The position numbers were made by a program, and so were the translations under genes. From the IMG/VR virus record IMGVR_UViG_3300034111_000140, positions 1 through 35,992 of that record: DNA of 35,992 nucleotides, one strand, 5' to 3'. Of the stretch, positions 1 to 6,945 are shown in pieces. Below the pieces are notes generated by a model. The model did not search any database and had not been told where the DNA came from. It saw only the letters and a program-made list of their open reading frames with translations. Every line of letters starts with the position of its first letter. The first letter of the stretch is position 1. The DNA is from a virus.

Positions 1-169
1 CGGAACACCCACAGTTACATCTACCTACGCTGATGCTGGGGCTTCTGCTTGGGATATTGCAGTAACAGCCGATACGACTAATGGTGGAATAAGAGTTACC
101 TTTACAGGGCAAGCGGCAACGACTATCAGGACAGTCTGCCAAATCCGCACAACCGAAATGACTTACTAA
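1..169 (+). CDS. Tail fibre protein, C-terminal fragment (5' end outside window)
   Basis: The frame opens at base 2 and stops with TAA at 167-169, giving about 55 residues. They match the last residues of the large fibre at 32559-35651 nearly position for position: both contain TADTTNGG followed by VTFTGQAATTIRTVC, and both end EMTY. This is therefore the C-terminus of a second, paralogous fibre whose body lies upstream of the window. Like the other copy, it is followed at once by the 88-aa companion gene. The likely role is a receptor-contacting tip or a trimerisation end of the fibre. Its homology to the other fibre is seen directly; the function is inferred. Confidence 0.85.
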   Translation, partial: GTPTVTSTYADAGASAWDIAVTADTTNGGIRVTFTGQAATTIRTVCQIRTTEMTY

Positions 170-178
170 GGAGAAATC

Positions 179-445
179 ATGGCATTAAAGCTCGCAGTTC
201 AAACCCAATTTGGCGTACCAGCCCCACAAGCCTACGCTAGAATCACTAACTTCTTTGGCACTAAAGACCAAATCCAAGTCCAAGTGGCTATTCATTATGA
301 CGAGTCGGCAAGGCATGGCAATATGGCTACAGTCAAAGAAAACGCACACTACATCAATATGGAAGATTTAAAGGGCGACTTAATCCCTGCAATCTACGAG
401 GTTCTAAAGACCTATAGTGACTATGCTGATGCAGAGGATTGCTGA
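179..445 (+). CDS. Conserved 88-aa fibre-associated protein, copy 1
   Basis: Unrecognised 88-residue protein with a good ribosome binding site (AAGGAG at 168-173) nine bases after the fibre stop. It contains FGVPAPQAYARITNFFG near residues 11-27, has alternating hydrophobic residues that suggest a beta-rich N-terminal half, and ends in an acidic tail (EDC). A near-identical copy lies at 35684-35950, also directly after a fibre C-terminus. The fixed pairing suggests a fibre accessory, such as a tip protein, trimerisation chaperone or adaptor, but no sequence motif proves it. Bases 200-351 match copy 2 with one mismatch, far closer than the flanking sequence. Confidence 0.85.
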   Translation: MALKLAVQTQFGVPAPQAYARITNFFGTKDQIQVQVAIHYDESARHGNMATVKENAHYINMEDLKGDLIPAIYEVLKTYSDYADAEDC

Positions 446-446
446 T

Positions 447-599
447 ATGTCTGAAGCTGAGCTAAAACTCCTAAGTCACGAAGAAGTATGTAAAGTTCGA
501 TACGAACAGATCCATGCTAGACTAAAGAGACTAGAACAGATTCTCCTCGGTACTGCTGGATTCATTATTATAACACTATTAACTTTGGTACTTAAATGA
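447..599 (+). CDS. Small holin-like membrane protein (50 aa)
   Basis: The reading frame is open from an ATG at 417, but the ATG at 447 is the better start: it lies one base after the previous stop and has GAGGA at 434-438. The 50-aa product has an amphipathic charged N-terminus (EVCKVRYEQIHARLKRLEQ) and one C-terminal membrane segment (about residues 30-49, LLGTAGFIIITLLTLVLK). This layout resembles XhlA/haemolysin-type small holins and other one-segment phage lysis accessories. The phage also has a clearer holin at 10209-10625, so this could be a second lysis factor or an unrelated membrane peptide. The stop overlaps the next start by four bases. Confidence 0.65.
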   Translation: MSEAELKLLSHEEVCKVRYEQIHARLKRLEQILLGTAGFIIITLLTLVLK

Positions 600-946
600 G
601 TATAGCACATTCCGTAGGTAAGAACTTAGTAGCTAATACTAAGACTACTATGTTTACTGTCCCTACCAGAAGCCTTGCTAAATGGAGTTTACTCTTTGCT
701 ACAAACCACAGCACATCGTCTAAATGGTTTAGTGCTTGGTGGTACGATAAGAGTGCAAATATTGAGATTGAAGTATTGTTTCAGTATACTTTAACTGCTA
801 AAGAGTTTATCAGAATAGATGGACAGGCTTATGTAATGTTAGACGAAGGTGATGAAATCAGAGTACAGTCAGAGACAGGTTCTACAGCAACTTGTATTAT
901 TACTGTAGAGCTAGAGCAACGTAGTACAGTACAACAGTTTAACTAA
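596..946 (+). CDS. Hypothetical small structural-type protein (116 aa)
   Basis: The start ATG overlaps the preceding stop (ATGA), indicating coupled translation. The protein is rich in predicted beta strands and aromatic residues (WSLLFATNH, WFSAWWYDK), and the end reads GDEIRVQSETGSTATCIITVELEQR, a pattern typical of small phage beta-sandwich virion proteins. I do not recognise a named family. Its place between fibre and tail-tube genes suggests a minor virion component; this is inference from position and fold pattern only. Confidence 0.75.
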   Translation: MSIAHSVGKNLVANTKTTMFTVPTRSLAKWSLLFATNHSTSSKWFSAWWYDKSANIEIEVLFQYTLTAKEFIRIDGQAYVMLDEGDEIRVQSETGSTATCIITVELEQRSTVQQFN

Positions 947-955
947 GGAATAACA

Positions 956-1099
956 ATGCCACTCGCTAAAGGTAAGTCACAGAAGACAATTAGTAAGAAC
1001 ATTTCTAAAATGGTCAAAGAAGGTCGTCCTCAGAAGCAAGCAGTAGCAATTTCCCTGCGTCAAGCAGGAGTTCCTAAACCCAAAAAGAAAGGTAAGTAA
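956..1099 (+). CDS. Small basic protein (47 aa), DUF6496-like
   Basis: ATG at 956 with AAGGAAT upstream; stop TAA at 1097-1099. The product begins [19 protein letters not shown] and continues [15 protein letters not shown], a pattern I know from a small phage and bacterial family usually annotated as DUF6496. It has 14 Lys/Arg in 47 residues and ends in a lysine tail. The function is unknown; nucleic-acid binding is plausible from charge alone. It is the first of four short genes in tandem. Confidence 0.75.
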   Translation: MPLAKGKSQKTISKNISKMVKEGRPQKQAVAISLRQAGVPKPKKKGK

Positions 1100-1100
1100 T

Positions 1101-1244
1101 ATGCCAATGGTAAATGATAAGAAGTTCCCCTATACAACTAAGGGTAAGAAGCAAGCTAAGACATACGCTAAGAAGACTGGTGCTAAAGTAACTACTCCAA
1201 AGGCTAAACCCATGAAGAAGGTGGGAGCTATGCGTGGCTACTAA
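1101..1244 (+). CDS. Small lysine-rich protein (47 aa)
   Basis: Starts one base after the previous stop and ends at TAA 1242-1244. The product begins MPMVNDKKFPYTTKGKKQAK and has 14 Lys/Arg in 47 residues. Its start resembles small proteins found beside head-tail genes in other podoviruses (M.xV..KKFPYT..GK..AK..AKKTG). No catalytic or zinc motif is present. Possible roles are a packaged DNA-binding peptide or minor virion protein. Its 3' end overlaps the next gene by 11 bases in another frame. Confidence 0.7.
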   Translation: MPMVNDKKFPYTTKGKKQAKTYAKKTGAKVTTPKAKPMKKVGAMRGY

Positions 1245-1386
1245 GCCTGGCTTGTATGCCAATATCGCAGCCAAGCGTCGTCGTATTAAGGCTGGATCTA
1301 GAGAGAAGATGCGTAAGGTAGGTAGTAAGGGTGCTCCTACGGCTAAAGCTTTTAAGGAAGCTGCTAAGACAGCGAAGAAGAAATGA
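1234..1386 (+). CDS. Small Lys/Arg-rich protein (50 aa), GTG start
   Basis: I choose the GTG at 1234 because GGGAG at 1223-1227 is well spaced from it and because the protein then starts MATKPGLYANI, the usual start of this small phage family. It continues with a KRRR cluster and ends GSKGAPTAKAFKEAAKTAKKK-like, with 17 Lys/Arg in 50 residues and a histone-H1-like tail. It overlaps the previous gene by 11 bases and the next by four (ATGA). The function is unknown; condensation or coating of DNA is a guess from composition. Confidence 0.75.
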   Translation: MATKPGLYANIAAKRRRIKAGSREKMRKVGSKGAPTAKAFKEAAKTAKKK

Positions 1387-1652
1387 TTAAGAAAGGTAAA
1401 GAAACCTTTGCTGGGTATAATAAACCTAAGCGTACTCCTGGACATCCTACTAAGTCCCATGCTGTATTGGCTAAGTCTGGAGATACGGAGAAGCTTATTC
1501 GTTTTGGTCAACAAGGTGTAAGCGGAGCAGGTTCAAGCCCTAAGACACCAGCAGAGAAGGCTAGGCAGAAGAGCTTCAAAGCTCGCCATGCTGCAAATAT
1601 CGCTAAAGGTAAGCTTTCTGCTGCGTACTGGGCAGATAAAGTTAAGTGGTAG
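1383..1652 (+). CDS. Conserved phage protein (89 aa), DUF6321-like
   Basis: Coupled to the preceding gene by an ATGA overlap. The sequence has KRTPGHPTKSHAVLAKSG, then KLIRFGQQGVSGAG, KSFKARHAANIAKGK and a C-terminal AAYWADKVKW. These are hallmarks of a small conserved family found in many marine and freshwater phages (DUF6321-like as I recall). It is basic, with no known enzymatic residues. It closes the run of four small genes; a promoter follows immediately. Confidence 0.8.
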   Translation: MIKKGKETFAGYNKPKRTPGHPTKSHAVLAKSGDTEKLIRFGQQGVSGAGSSPKTPAEKARQKSFKARHAANIAKGKLSAAYWADKVKW

Positions 1653-1655
1653 GTA

Positions 1656-1684
1656 TTGACTTTTAATCAATTTTATGGTATAAT
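1656..1684 (+). promoter_or_regulatory. Sigma70-type promoter with extended -10
   Basis: TTGACT at 1656-1661, a 17-base spacer, and TATAAT at 1679-1684 with TG at 1676-1677 (extended -10). It shares the 12-mer TATGGTATAATA with the promoters at 25975 and 30030. The expected transcription start, near 1691, is almost at the ATG of the adaptor gene at 1693, so that message may be leaderless. Confidence 0.8.
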
Positions 1685-1692
1685 ATATAACT

Positions 1693-2346
1693 ATGGCATC
1701 AATGAACTATATCCAACTCGTCAATGACGTACTTATCAGGCTACGTGAGCCAGAGGCTACCTCAGTTTCTGACACTAATTACGTTAAGCTTATCGCTCGT
1801 TATGTCAATGATTCTAAGAGAGTCGTCGAAGATGCTTATAATTGGAATGCTCTGTCTGAGACGCTTATAGCAACCACTACTAATGATATTTTTAACTATG
1901 TTTTGACAGGCTCAGGACAAAGATTCAGAGTTATTGATATTATAAATATCACAAGCAAAGCCTTTGTAACAATAAAATCTACAGTAGAGATGGATAATTT
2001 ATTCCTGCTGTCTGCTCAGAAGGGAACTCCTACATACGCTAACTTCAACGGTACAGATTCTAATGGAGATACGCAGGTAGACTTATACCCTACTCCTAAT
2101 GGGGCTTATACAATTCACTTTAATATTATTAAACCTCAAGAACCCTTAGTAGCTAATGCTGATGTATTATATGTTCCACCTGAACCAGTTATCTTAGGAG
2201 CACTTGCAAGAGCTCAGGCAGAGCGTGGTGAAGATGGAGGAGTACAAGCAGGGGAGACATATCAGTTAATGAAGCAAAGCTTAGCAGATGCTATAGCACT
2301 TGAATCTGGACGATATGTTGAGGAACAAGAATGGATTCCTCTCTAA
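1693..2346 (+). CDS. Head-tail adaptor / tail tube protein (217 aa)
   Basis: The alpha-helical N-terminus MNYIQLVNDVLIRLREPE is the usual beginning of podovirus portal-adaptor proteins (T7 gp11-like, or the SU10 adaptor type). These form a dodecameric ring under the portal. The middle is beta-rich (QVDLYPTPNGAYTIHF), followed by helices (EPVILGALARAQAERGEDG) ending EEQEWIPL. Its position immediately before the nozzle gene supports the assignment. Starts at 1693 (MASMNY) and 1702 (MNY) are both possible; neither has a clear Shine-Dalgarno, and the promoter -10 ends only eight bases before the first. Confidence 0.8.
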   Translation: MASMNYIQLVNDVLIRLREPEATSVSDTNYVKLIARYVNDSKRVVEDAYNWNALSETLIATTTNDIFNYVLTGSGQRFRVIDIINITSKAFVTIKSTVEMDNLFLLSAQKGTPTYANFNGTDSNGDTQVDLYPTPNGAYTIHFNIIKPQEPLVANADVLYVPPEPVILGALARAQAERGEDGGVQAGETYQLMKQSLADAIALESGRYVEEQEWIPL

Positions 2347-3972
2347 ATGGCTAGTCAACTTCAAACAGCTTCGATAGGAGCTCCTGGATTCTATGGACTT
2401 AATCTCCAAGAGTCCAGCATTACACTGTCTTCAGGGTATGCTCTGAAGGCACAGAATTGTGTGATTGATAAGTATGGTCGTATCGGTGCTCGTCGTGGAT
2501 GGACACCAGTAAACTCCTCAGTTAACACAGACTTAGGTTCTGGTAATCCAGTAGAGTTTATATTTGAAGTAGTTACTGGTGGCGGTACAGATTTACTTAG
2601 TGCTGGTAATAACAAATTATTCGTAGGCACAACTACGATGACTACTAAGACAGTACGCAATGCAACTAATAGTGGTGATGCTACATATACAATCACTGCT
2701 AATAACTGGCAAGGTGCTGCTTTATCCTACGGTGATGTAAGCGACTTTCAGCCTCATGTGTACTTAGCACAAGCTGCTCATCCTATGTTAGTGTATCATG
2801 AGTTACCTACATCTGGCGGTGCTTTTGATGCTCACGATAGCGGTACGTTTGGATACCAAAGAGTAGGAGACGCTGCTGCGTTGCCTCTTAATCACAGTAC
2901 TTCTACCTTTATGCCTAGCTGGGTACTGTCCGCTTATGGAAGAATCTGGTGTGGTGGCATAGCAGGAGATACTCAGACTGTCTACTTCAGCGACTTACTA
3001 GCTGGTACAGACTTTCAGAATGGTTCTGCTGGTTATTTAAACCTACAAGAAGTATTGCCTAATGGTGATCCAGTAGTCGCTGCTGCAGCACATAACGGAT
3101 ATATTATATTCTTTGGTAAAAAGAATACAGCTATCTATGCTAATCCCTTAGACACTGGTGGATTAGTATTAGTAGAAGTGTTAAGTAACATAGGCTGCAT
3201 AGCTCGTGACTCAGTACAGAGTATTGGTACAGATGTATTGTTCTTATCTGACGCAGGAGTTCGTAGCTTACAGAGAGTAATACAAGAGAAGTCACTACCA
3301 ATGAGAGACATCTCTAAGAATGTTCGTGATGAGTTAATATCACAGGTAGCTTCTGAGACAGACTTAACTAAGATTAAAAGTATTTATTATGAGCGTGATG
3401 CTATCTATCTCTTAACGCTTCCTACTACTAAGTTTGTGTATTGCTTTGACACAAGAGCTTCGTTACAAGACGGAGCAATGAGAGTTACAATATGGGATAG
3501 TCTAGAACCAAAAGCTTTCTTTGTTACTCAGAATAAAGATTTATATATTGGTAAGCCTGGTTATATTGGTAAATACTTTGGACACTCTGACAACGGATCT
3601 GTATATCGTTTACAATACTTTACAAACTATTTTGACTTTGATGCTGCAACAACATTAAAGATTTTAAAGAAGATTGGCTGGGTACTTATCGGAGGAACTA
3701 ACCAATCACTTGCAGTTAAGTGGGGTTTTGATTACAGCGAAGGCTATCAAGCTACCACGTATACTTTAGATACTGCTGTGGTGTACGAGTATAACATAGG
3801 TGAATATAATATTGCTGAGTATAGCTCAGGTATTGTTTTAGATCGCTTCTCAATTAATGCTGGTGGTCAAGGAACTGTAATGCAGCTTGGCTTAGAAGCA
3901 GATATTAATGGTAATCCTCTGTCAATTCAAAAGATTGACGTAGGAATTAAAAAAGGAAAGACTTTAGTTTAA
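2347..3972 (+). CDS. Tail nozzle / stabilisation protein (541 aa)
   Basis: Follows the adaptor stop directly. The protein has repeated blade-like beta segments (RIWCGGIAGDTQTVYFSD, NGYIIFFGKKNTAIY, LFLSDAGVRSL, AIYLLTLPTTKFVYCFDTR), as expected for the beta-propeller nozzle proteins of podoviruses (T7 gp12 and P22 gp10 analogues). These extend the tail tube and carry fibres. The length is intermediate between P22 gp10 and T7 gp12. The start MASQLQTASIGAPGFYGLNLQE, with its early Gly/Pro-rich strand, is typical of the family. Identification rests on pattern and on position after the adaptor. Confidence 0.78.
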   Translation: MASQLQTASIGAPGFYGLNLQESSITLSSGYALKAQNCVIDKYGRIGARRGWTPVNSSVNTDLGSGNPVEFIFEVVTGGGTDLLSAGNNKLFVGTTTMTTKTVRNATNSGDATYTITANNWQGAALSYGDVSDFQPHVYLAQAAHPMLVYHELPTSGGAFDAHDSGTFGYQRVGDAAALPLNHSTSTFMPSWVLSAYGRIWCGGIAGDTQTVYFSDLLAGTDFQNGSAGYLNLQEVLPNGDPVVAAAAHNGYIIFFGKKNTAIYANPLDTGGLVLVEVLSNIGCIARDSVQSIGTDVLFLSDAGVRSLQRVIQEKSLPMRDISKNVRDELISQVASETDLTKIKSIYYERDAIYLLTLPTTKFVYCFDTRASLQDGAMRVTIWDSLEPKAFFVTQNKDLYIGKPGYIGKYFGHSDNGSVYRLQYFTNYFDFDAATTLKILKKIGWVLIGGTNQSLAVKWGFDYSEGYQATTYTLDTAVVYEYNIGEYNIAEYSSGIVLDRFSINAGGQGTVMQLGLEADINGNPLSIQKIDVGIKKGKTLV

Positions 3973-3981
3973 GGGAAATCT

Positions 3982-4689
3982 ATGTCTAATTATGTAAAAG
4001 CAACTAACTTCACAGCTAAGGATAGTCTTCCTTCTGGTAACTCAGGCAAGATTGTTAAGGGTGCTGAGATTGATACTGAATTAACTGCTGTAGCTTCTGC
4101 TATTTCTTCTAAGGCTGACTTAAACAGTCCTGCTTTAACAGGAACTCCTACAGCTCCTACAGCTTCTGCTGGTACTAACACTACTCAGTTAGCAACCACA
4201 GCGTTTGTGCTAGCTAATGCTATTCCTAGTGGTTTAATTTCTATGTGGTCTGGTACGATTGCTAGTATCCCTTCAGGATGGGTACTATGTAACGGCTCTA
4301 ACAGCACTCCTGACTTGCGTAACAAGTTCATCATTGGTGCTCATAGCGATACTGCTGGTGTAGCATACTCCACTATTACTGGTTCTAATACTCAGTCTGG
4401 CGGTTCTAAAGACGCTACTAACGTAAGTCATACCCACACAGCAACTTCTGTAGTTACAGACCCTGGACATTTCCATACAGTTAACTTATTCTATTCTGGA
4501 TCTGGTGGAAACTACCCAGATATTGCTGGTTTTACTGGTGGTGCAGGTGTTAGTGACGAAGGTACAAACGATATCAATACCAACACTACAGGCATCACTG
4601 TAGCAACAACAAATAGTACAGAAGGTTCTAGCGGTACAAATGCTAACTTGCCTCCATACTACGCATTAGCGTTTATTATGAAGACCTAA
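3982..4689 (+). CDS. Tail-collar fibre protein (235 aa)
   Basis: Residues 48-76 carry the linker found in many fibres (SPALTGTPTAPT, TNTTQLATTAFV). Residues 84-120 form a phage tail-collar domain (GLISMWSGTIASIPSGWVLC, then PDLRNKFIIGA). The C-terminal part is Gly/Ser/Thr-rich with a His cluster (VSHTHTATS, DPGHFHTV) and ends NLPPYYALAFIMKT, the closing motif of collar-domain fibre tips. Such proteins act in host adsorption. GGGAAATCT precedes the start. It probably attaches to the nozzle encoded upstream. Confidence 0.85.
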   Translation: MSNYVKATNFTAKDSLPSGNSGKIVKGAEIDTELTAVASAISSKADLNSPALTGTPTAPTASAGTNTTQLATTAFVLANAIPSGLISMWSGTIASIPSGWVLCNGSNSTPDLRNKFIIGAHSDTAGVAYSTITGSNTQSGGSKDATNVSHTHTATSVVTDPGHFHTVNLFYSGSGGNYPDIAGFTGGAGVSDEGTNDINTNTTGITVATTNSTEGSSGTNANLPPYYALAFIMKT

Positions 4690-4690
4690 C

Positions 4691-4972
4691 ATGAAAGTAC
4701 CTGTAGTCTTAAGAGACGACTACATAATGTACTTAGAATTACACGATGCAGCTTTGTGGTTTCATACAGATGTACATAAGTGGTCGCAGGAAATAAAGAA
4801 AGATTTTATAAAAGATTTAGATACTTTGCACACCCTAGTTAGTATTCCTTTGTTAGCGTTAATAGATAATATAAAACTAGCTAAGTTTGCTGAGATAATT
4901 GGTTTTAAATATGAACAACCTTTCAAAGGTAGAGATAATGAAATATATCAGATATACAGTAGGAGCATATAA
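4691..4972 (+). CDS. Hypothetical protein (93 aa)
   Basis: Begins one base after the collar-fibre stop and overlaps the next start by one base. The C-terminal half, with DNIKLAKFAEIIGFKYEQP followed by EIYQIYSR, resembles the last helix and strand of GNAT-type acetyltransferases seen in phage tail regions. However, the protein is too short for a full GNAT fold and shows no acetyl-CoA loop. It may be a truncated or divergent virion assembly factor. I do not assign a function. Confidence 0.7.
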   Translation: MKVPVVLRDDYIMYLELHDAALWFHTDVHKWSQEIKKDFIKDLDTLHTLVSIPLLALIDNIKLAKFAEIIGFKYEQPFKGRDNEIYQIYSRSI

Positions 4973-5949
4973 TGGGTAAGTTATTTAGCAGTGTAGCCAA
5001 TATATTTACAGGAGCAGATGAAACTAGAGCTGCTGGAGAGAGAGCTGCCGCAGAACAACGTACAGCGTCTCGTGAAGGAGCTGCTGCTGCTGCGTTTAGA
5101 CCAGTAGGAATGACTACTAGGTATGGAACATCACGGTTTACTCGTCAGATAGACCCTGCTACAGGTATTCCTTATATCTCTGAAGCTGGTTATACTGCTG
5201 CTCCTGAGCTACAAGCTATTCAAAATCGTTTGTTTGGTCAACTTGATCCTTCTCTTCGATATGCTGAAGGAGTAGGTGCAGCATTAGAGCCTTTAACTCC
5301 TGCGACACAAAGACTCTTCCAGTTAGGCGAACAATATATAGCTGCTTCTCCTGAAGAAACTGCTCAGCAATATATTCAATCACGTCAGGCTCTGCTCCAG
5401 CCATTGCGTGAACAACAGTTTGCTGGTCTTCGTAGTCGTGCTTTTGCTACTGGTCGTGGTGGTTTAGGAGTTCAGACTGGTACAGGTCGTGCTCCTGCTA
5501 ATCCTGAGATGCAAGCATATTTTAATGCCTTAGCTAATCAAGATCTACAGTTAGCTGCTGAAGCTGAACAAGCAGGACAACAGCGTATTGCCTTCGGTAC
5601 TGGTCTATTCGGTACAGGTGCTAATTTATTAGGCACACAATATGGAACATATGCTCAGGCATTCCAACCATTACTAAGCACCTTAGGAGCTTCTGGTCAA
5701 GTAGAACAAATGGCAATGCAACCTTATCGATTAGGATTAGAACTCGGTACTGCTGCTCAGCCAGGTGCTACAACTGCTGCTAATCTATACACAGGTGGTC
5801 AGATACAAGCTGCACAAACACAATACGGTGCAACTGCTGCAGCCAATGCTGCTAATGCTGGCTTCTGGAGTGGTTTAATGCAAGGCGGTGCAAATATTTA
5901 TGCACGAAGTGCTGGCAACACTGGCACAAGAACTACTCCAATGGCTTAA
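4972..5949 (+). CDS. Internal virion / DNA ejection protein (325 aa)
   Basis: Ala-, Gly- and Gln-rich protein with an N-terminal helical segment (ETRAAGERAAAEQRTASREG) and a Gly-rich centre (LRSRAFATGRGGLGVQTG). The rest is long stretches of small residues, typical of ejectosome proteins that leave the capsid ahead of DNA. It is the first of three such genes in a row, as in podoviruses where gp14/15/16-type proteins are clustered. No enzymatic motif is visible. It starts at ATG 4972, with the previous gene's stop overlapping by one base. Confidence 0.7.
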   Translation: MGKLFSSVANIFTGADETRAAGERAAAEQRTASREGAAAAAFRPVGMTTRYGTSRFTRQIDPATGIPYISEAGYTAAPELQAIQNRLFGQLDPSLRYAEGVGAALEPLTPATQRLFQLGEQYIAASPEETAQQYIQSRQALLQPLREQQFAGLRSRAFATGRGGLGVQTGTGRAPANPEMQAYFNALANQDLQLAAEAEQAGQQRIAFGTGLFGTGANLLGTQYGTYAQAFQPLLSTLGASGQVEQMAMQPYRLGLELGTAAQPGATTAANLYTGGQIQAAQTQYGATAAANAANAGFWSGLMQGGANIYARSAGNTGTRTTPMA

Positions 5950-5961
5950 TAAGGAATAATC

Positions 5962-6936
5962 ATGGCAACTACATTCGCTAAAGGTTTATTTGGAGTCGAT
6001 CCTGCTGAGTACTCCATGCAGCAACAAAAGCTGTGGTCTAATCTATATGCTCAAGCTAGTTCTCCTTATGAGAAGATGGGTCTTGCTTTAGCTCAGATCG
6101 GAGGAACTGCTCTAGGATTAGATGAGACTGCAGTAGACAAGAAGATTGCTGATATCTCTAAAGTACTTAATGACATTGGAACAAAGTATCAAGTAGGAAC
6201 TGCGGAGTATTACAAAGCAGTAGCTGATGCACTACCTGCTGAGTATCCTGATGCCAAGGCTCAAGCACAAGCTGAGTATATTAAGTTTAAAGCAAACGAA
6301 ACTAAGACATATTCTGATGCTGTGACTGCAATTCAAAAGAATCCTGAAATAGTAGATACTTTTGCTGATCCTCTTAAGATAAGTGTGCTACAAAAAGCTA
6401 CTCGTAAAGGGTGGAATGAAGAAGAAACTCCAGTACCGACAACTGTTGCAGAGATGACAGACTTTGCTAAGAAATTTGGTTTGACTGCTGATCCTGATTT
6501 CCGTCGCTATACGGCTATGCAGAAAGTAGCTGAGAAAGAAAAAACAAAAGAAGCACAAGAAGAGAAAAAACGTGGTCTTGATATTGAAAATACTGAAGTA
6601 ATAATTAAAAAGAATAAAAAAGAATTATTAGAGATTGGTAATGACTTTAAACAAGGTGCTCGTTGGAACGAAGAACGTGAAGCTGCTATTAAACTTCTAA
6701 CTGCTAATGGAATTGACTGGACTAAGCCTTTAGAGCGACGAGACAGAATGAATCCTGAGCTAGTAACTGCTCAAAAATTAGCCTTACGTAATCCTTGGAC
6801 AGGTGCTGCAGCAAGTACAATTACTCCTGCTAGAGAGATTATTCCTCCTGCTCCTCGTAGAAGCACTACATCACCCGCTGCACCAGCACAATCTGGATGG
6901 TCTGCTACAGTAGTTCCCCCTCCTGCTAAGAAATAA
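5962..6936 (+). CDS. Internal virion protein (324 aa)
   Basis: Predicted mostly helical. It has a charged coiled-coil section around residues 190-225 (KVAEKEKTKEAQEEKKRG, VIIKKNKKELLEI) and a disordered Pro/Ala-rich C-terminus (REIIPPAPRRSTTSPAAPA). The N-terminus FAKGLFGVDPAEYSMQQQKL is of a type I associate with podovirus ejection proteins. It lies between two other ejection-type genes, with AAGGAAT as its ribosome binding site. No lytic transglycosylase motif is seen. Confidence 0.7.
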   Translation: MATTFAKGLFGVDPAEYSMQQQKLWSNLYAQASSPYEKMGLALAQIGGTALGLDETAVDKKIADISKVLNDIGTKYQVGTAEYYKAVADALPAEYPDAKAQAQAEYIKFKANETKTYSDAVTAIQKNPEIVDTFADPLKISVLQKATRKGWNEEETPVPTTVAEMTDFAKKFGLTADPDFRRYTAMQKVAEKEKTKEAQEEKKRGLDIENTEVIIKKNKKELLEIGNDFKQGARWNEEREAAIKLLTANGIDWTKPLERRDRMNPELVTAQKLALRNPWTGAAASTITPAREIIPPAPRRSTTSPAAPAQSGWSATVVPPPAKK

Positions 6937-6945
6937 GGAACACTC

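Noticed and set aside
1074-1514. 146-aa open frame on the minus strand
   Set aside because: It lies opposite the four small tandem genes, which have ribosome binding sites and family resemblance. Its translation is low-complexity Leu/Ser-rich with no start signal.
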